Positions 32,318-34,793 of a stretch of DNA of 34,793 nucleotides are shown piece by piece. A model generated the notes under the pieces. That model did not search any database, was not told the DNA's origin, and saw nothing but the letters and a program-made list of their open reading frames with translations. Position numbers and translations under genes: made by a program. The stretch is from Pseudomonas sp. (GTDB lineage: Bacteria > Pseudomonadota > Gammaproteobacteria > Pseudomonadales > Pseudomonadaceae): assembly GCA_016763285.1 (NCBI GenBank), contig JAESUC010000129.1:1-34793 (forward strand). Direction: 5' to 3'. The number at the start of each line of letters is the position of its first letter. The stretch's first letter is position 1.

Positions 32318-33610
32318 ATGTCACTACCACCGGCTCGACCTCCCTCGGCCTCACCGGCAAAACGCTTTCTGAGACTGGCAGGTACGGCTACACGTATCGC
32401 CGGTGGCGTTTTCGGCCAGCGGATCATGCGCGGCCGTGCCGGCATCAACTGGCAGCCGGTTGGCGACCTGCTGGCCGATGTGCTGGGTGAGATGAAAGGG
32501 CCGGTCCTCAAGCTGGGTCAGATGGCCTCGCAATGGCACGACGTCCTGCCGGAACCGGTATCCAGGGCATTGGGTTCGCTGCAGAATCGTGTGCCCGCTC
32601 TGCCCTATGCTTCGCTCCAGGCGCACCTGCGGGCGGTGTACCAGGGCGAATTGTCAGCGCATTTCGCCCATATTGACGAACAGCCCTTCGCCGCTGCCTC
32701 CCTGGGCCAGGTGCATCGTGCGCGCGGGCTGGACGGCGAGGCGTTGGTGCTGAAGATTCAGTACCCCGGGATCGCGGAAATCTGCGCTGCTGATCTGCGG
32801 CAGGTACGCCGGTTGCTGCCCCTGGGGCGACTGTTCCGGGCCCCCGCGGCGCAGCTTGAGGGCATCTACCTCGAGCTGGAGCAGACCATTCACGCCGAGC
32901 TTGATTACGCGGCGGAAATGCAGCGCTTGCAGGCCTTCGGCGCTTTTTTCTCCGGGTGGAGTGGCTTGCAGCTGCCACGGCCCGTGGAGCGTCTGTGCCG
33001 CCCCGGAGTGCTGGTATTGAGCGAGGTGCCGAGTCTGCCCTTTGCCGATGTCGGTCAGGCCCCTGAATCCGTCCGTCAGCAGCTGGCGCAGACGCTGACA
33101 GAGTGGTTGGCAGCGCAGGCCTTCGAACTCGGTCTGCTGCATGCCGACCCTCACCCGGGCAATTTCGGTTATACCGCTGCCGGTGAGCTGGTGGTGTATG
33201 ACTTCGGCTGTGTACAGGGCGTCGAGCCGAGGGTGCTTGATGCCTATGTGCAAACCCTGGCCGCGGTGCAGGCCGGCAATGCCGAGCAGCTTGAACGCGG
33301 ATTCCAGGCACTGGGCACACGCCAGCCGCAATCAGCGCCGCCCTGGACGCTGTATCGCAATCTGACCAGGTTGCTACGCCCCCTGGTGCAGCCCGGTGTG
33401 CGTTGGGATTTTGCCGCCCAGCCGATACACCAGCAGGTACAGCAACTGGTGCCGGATGCGTTGGCGGCGCTGGGTAGCCTGCAGCCTGCGCCGGGTACCC
33501 TGCTGATCAACCGCACCCTGGAAGGGCACTATTGGAATCTGGTGCGGCTGGGTGTCGCCGTACCGGTGGCCGACGTGCTGGCACAGCATATCGACCGCCG
33601 GAGACGCTAG
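32318..33610 (+). CDS. ABC1/UbiB-family atypical kinase-like protein
   Basis: A 430-residue protein of the ABC1 (UbiB, ADCK) family. The KxGQ motif is in GPVLKLGQMASQW, the Ala-rich nucleotide loop in AAASLGQVHRA, the catalytic Lys in ALVLKIQYPG, then ELDYAAEMQRL, the catalytic loop HADPHPGNFG and the metal-binding DFG in VVYDFGCVQG. UbiB proper is about 540 residues with C-terminal membrane helices in the ubi operon; this one is shorter, has no clear helices and is next to Mrp genes, so it is a paralogue of unknown target. Such proteins bind ATP and support lipid or quinone homeostasis. ATG 32318 has CGGAG upstream. Divergent from mrpE and 3 bp from the convergent chemoreceptor gene. Confidence 0.87.
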   Translation: MSLPPARPPSASPAKRFLRLAGTATRIAGGVFGQRIMRGRAGINWQPVGDLLADVLGEMKGPVLKLGQMASQWHDVLPEPVSRALGSLQNRVPALPYASLQAHLRAVYQGELSAHFAHIDEQPFAAASLGQVHRARGLDGEALVLKIQYPGIAEICAADLRQVRRLLPLGRLFRAPAAQLEGIYLELEQTIHAELDYAAEMQRLQAFGAFFSGWSGLQLPRPVERLCRPGVLVLSEVPSLPFADVGQAPESVRQQLAQTLTEWLAAQAFELGLLHADPHPGNFGYTAAGELVVYDFGCVQGVEPRVLDAYVQTLAAVQAGNAEQLERGFQALGTRQPQSAPPWTLYRNLTRLLRPLVQPGVRWDFAAQPIHQQVQQLVPDALAALGSLQPAPGTLLINRTLEGHYWNLVRLGVAVPVADVLAQHIDRRRR

Positions 33611-33613
33611 CGG

Positions 33614-34793
33614 CTACATCTGGAAGAAGCGTACCCGGTCCCTCAGTTGAACGGCCAGCGCCGACAGCTCGCGGCTGGACGCCGCCACCTGGTCGGAGCC
33701 GGCCGAGGTCTCCACCGTGGCGTCATGGATACGGCTGATGTTCTGGTTCACTTCTTCGGCGACCGCACTCTGCTCTTCCGAGGCGCTGGCGATCTGGGCG
33801 TTCATGTCATTGATTGCACTGACCTCATTGCTGATCTTGCCGAGCGCGCCTTTGGCCTGATGGATCTGCTCAACCGTTTTCTGCGCCAGCTCGCGGCTGG
33901 TTTCCATGACACCCACGGCGTTGCCGGCACCTTCCTGCAGGGTGCCGATCATGGCGCGTATTTCCCGGGTGGAATCCTGGGTGCGAGTCGCCAGGGAGCG
34001 CACCTCATCGGCGACCACCGCGAAGCCGCGGCCATGTTCGCCCGCACGGGCGGCCTCGATGGCTGCGTTCAGGGCGAGCAGGTTGGTCTGCTCGGCGATG
34101 GCATTGATGACCTCGGTGATCTTCTCGATATTGGCACTGTCATTGGAGACCTTCTTCACCGTCGCGGTGGCATCCTCGAGGGTGTTGGCCAGATCCTGTA
34201 TGGCGCTCGCGGTCGTGCCGACGATGCGGTTGCCGGTGACCACCTCGGCATCGGCATTGCGGGTCGCGTTGGCTGCATTGGCCGCATAGCCGGCGACCTC
34301 GTTGACGGTGGCAGCCATCTGATGGATGGCTGTCGCCATCTGCTCGGATTCGCGGGACTGCAGGCGAATCTGTTGGTTGTTGCTGTCGGAGGTGCTCAGC
34401 AATTGCTCGGAGGCTTCGCTCAGGTCCACCGAGGCTGCCCGCACCTGTTCGATGATGGCGGACAGGCGGGTAACGGTATCCCGCGCGGCGCCCATCACAC
34501 TCTTGGGGTACGCAGTCACGATGCGTTGATTGAGCTCGCCTTTGGCCAGGCGCTGCATCACCTCGGCTACCTCATGGGGCTCGGCACCGAGAATGGAGCG
34601 GATCTGCCGGATGATGATCACGGAGACCCCGACGCTGAGTACGACGGCCAGTGCGGTCAGGACCAGGATGAGCCACTGGAACCCGCCTGCCACGCCCCTG
34701 ACGGTGCCGATCTCGGCGCCGATGATGTCTTCCTGGTGGTCGATGAAGGCGTTGATGCGGCGTAGCCACTCGCTATACGCCGGTGACACTTCC
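33614..34793 (-). CDS. Methyl-accepting chemotaxis protein, C-terminal part (runs off the window)
   Basis: The frame is open to the end of the window, so the N-terminal sensor is missing. What is visible is the end of the periplasmic domain ([17 protein letters not shown]), a membrane helix ([20 protein letters not shown]), a HAMP domain ([28 protein letters not shown]) and the full signalling hairpin. The hairpin tip [20 protein letters not shown] with [20 protein letters not shown] is the strictly conserved contact for CheW/CheA. The end reads [10 protein letters not shown], with no pentapeptide tether for CheR. It converges on the ABC1 gene with 3 bp between stops. Ligand unknown because the sensor domain lies outside. 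Confidence 0.93.
   Translation of the reverse strand, partial: EVSPAYSEWLRRINAFIDHQEDIIGAEIGTVRGVAGGFQWLILVLTALAVVLSVGVSVIIIRQIRSILGAEPHEVAEVMQRLAKGELNQRIVTAYPKSVMGAARDTVTRLSAIIEQVRAASVDLSEASEQLLSTSDSNNQQIRLQSRESEQMATAIHQMAATVNEVAGYAANAANATRNADAEVVTGNRIVGTTASAIQDLANTLEDATATVKKVSNDSANIEKITEVINAIAEQTNLLALNAAIEAARAGEHGRGFAVVADEVRSLATRTQDSTREIRAMIGTLQEGAGNAVGVMETSRELAQKTVEQIHQAKGALGKISNEVSAINDMNAQIASASEEQSAVAEEVNQNISRIHDATVETSAGSDQVAASSRELSALAVQLRDRVRFFQM

Noticed and set aside
33647..34765. 372-codon open frame antisense to the chemoreceptor
   Set aside because: Antisense shadow of a highly conserved MCP signalling domain.
1..34793. CRISPR array or rRNA genes
   Set aside because: No regularly spaced repeat-spacer pattern and no rRNA-like conserved segments were seen in reading the window.

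Overview
The window looks like chromosomal DNA of a Pseudomonas-related gammaproteobacterium, probably a marine or halotolerant one (Halopseudomonas or a similar lineage). This rests on the GC-rich coding style from about 6.1 kb onward, the bacterial tRNA-Thr 3' sequence, the Mrp-type cation/proton antiporter cluster, a GH13_18 phosphorylase resembling glucosylglycerol phosphorylase, and the sulfatase. The genus is an inference.

Bases 1-6056 are the right end of an integrated, decayed genomic island, visibly richer in A+T than the rest. From the left it holds an IS3-family transposase tail that has cut off the front of a CzcA/CusA-type RND metal-efflux gene, a PII-like gene, a CDF metal transporter, an IS1182-type transposase remnant, an IS407-group IS3 element inserted into that remnant and itself frameshifted and truncated, two small island genes and a P4-type tyrosine integrase. 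Four GGGTAGG repeats lie just upstream of the integrase. The island stops at the 3' half of a tRNA-Thr(UGU) gene (6057-6106), the likely attachment site, followed by the tRNA's terminator. The whole tRNA should be rebuilt at the other island end, left of this window.

Bases 6180-11537 form a catabolic locus. A minus-strand operon (Tsx-like outer-membrane channel, triuret-hydrolase-like isochorismatase-fold enzyme, NCS2 permease, biuret-amidohydrolase-like enzyme, cupin) is transcribed divergently from an FCD-type GntR regulator. A perfect GTTGTATACAAC palindrome lies just upstream of the operon. The expected flow is uptake of a ureide such as triuret, then biuret, then allophanate; allophanate hydrolase is not in the window.

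Bases 11846-14424 hold a PAS-GGDEF-EAL protein and, 5 bp downstream, an RsbQ-like alpha/beta hydrolase. This mirrors the RsbP/RsbQ stress-sensing pair of Bacillus but with c-di-GMP turnover as the output. After it come a DUF2892-type membrane protein, a CtaG-like gene missing its front half, the GH13_18 phosphorylase, a large GAF-PAS-histidine kinase-REC-HPt hybrid sensor, a LysR regulator divergent from a Tat-exported Cys-type sulfatase, a double-hotdog thioesterase and a YdgA-like (DUF945) protein.

Bases 25261-32144 are one tightly overlapping minus-strand operon for a group-2-like Mrp antiporter, in the order E, F, G, DUF4040-MnhB fusion, C, and three NuoL/M/N-type subunits. The last subunit lacks the usual TM5 glutamate. 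A divergent ABC1-family kinase-like gene and the 3' part of a chemoreceptor gene complete the window.
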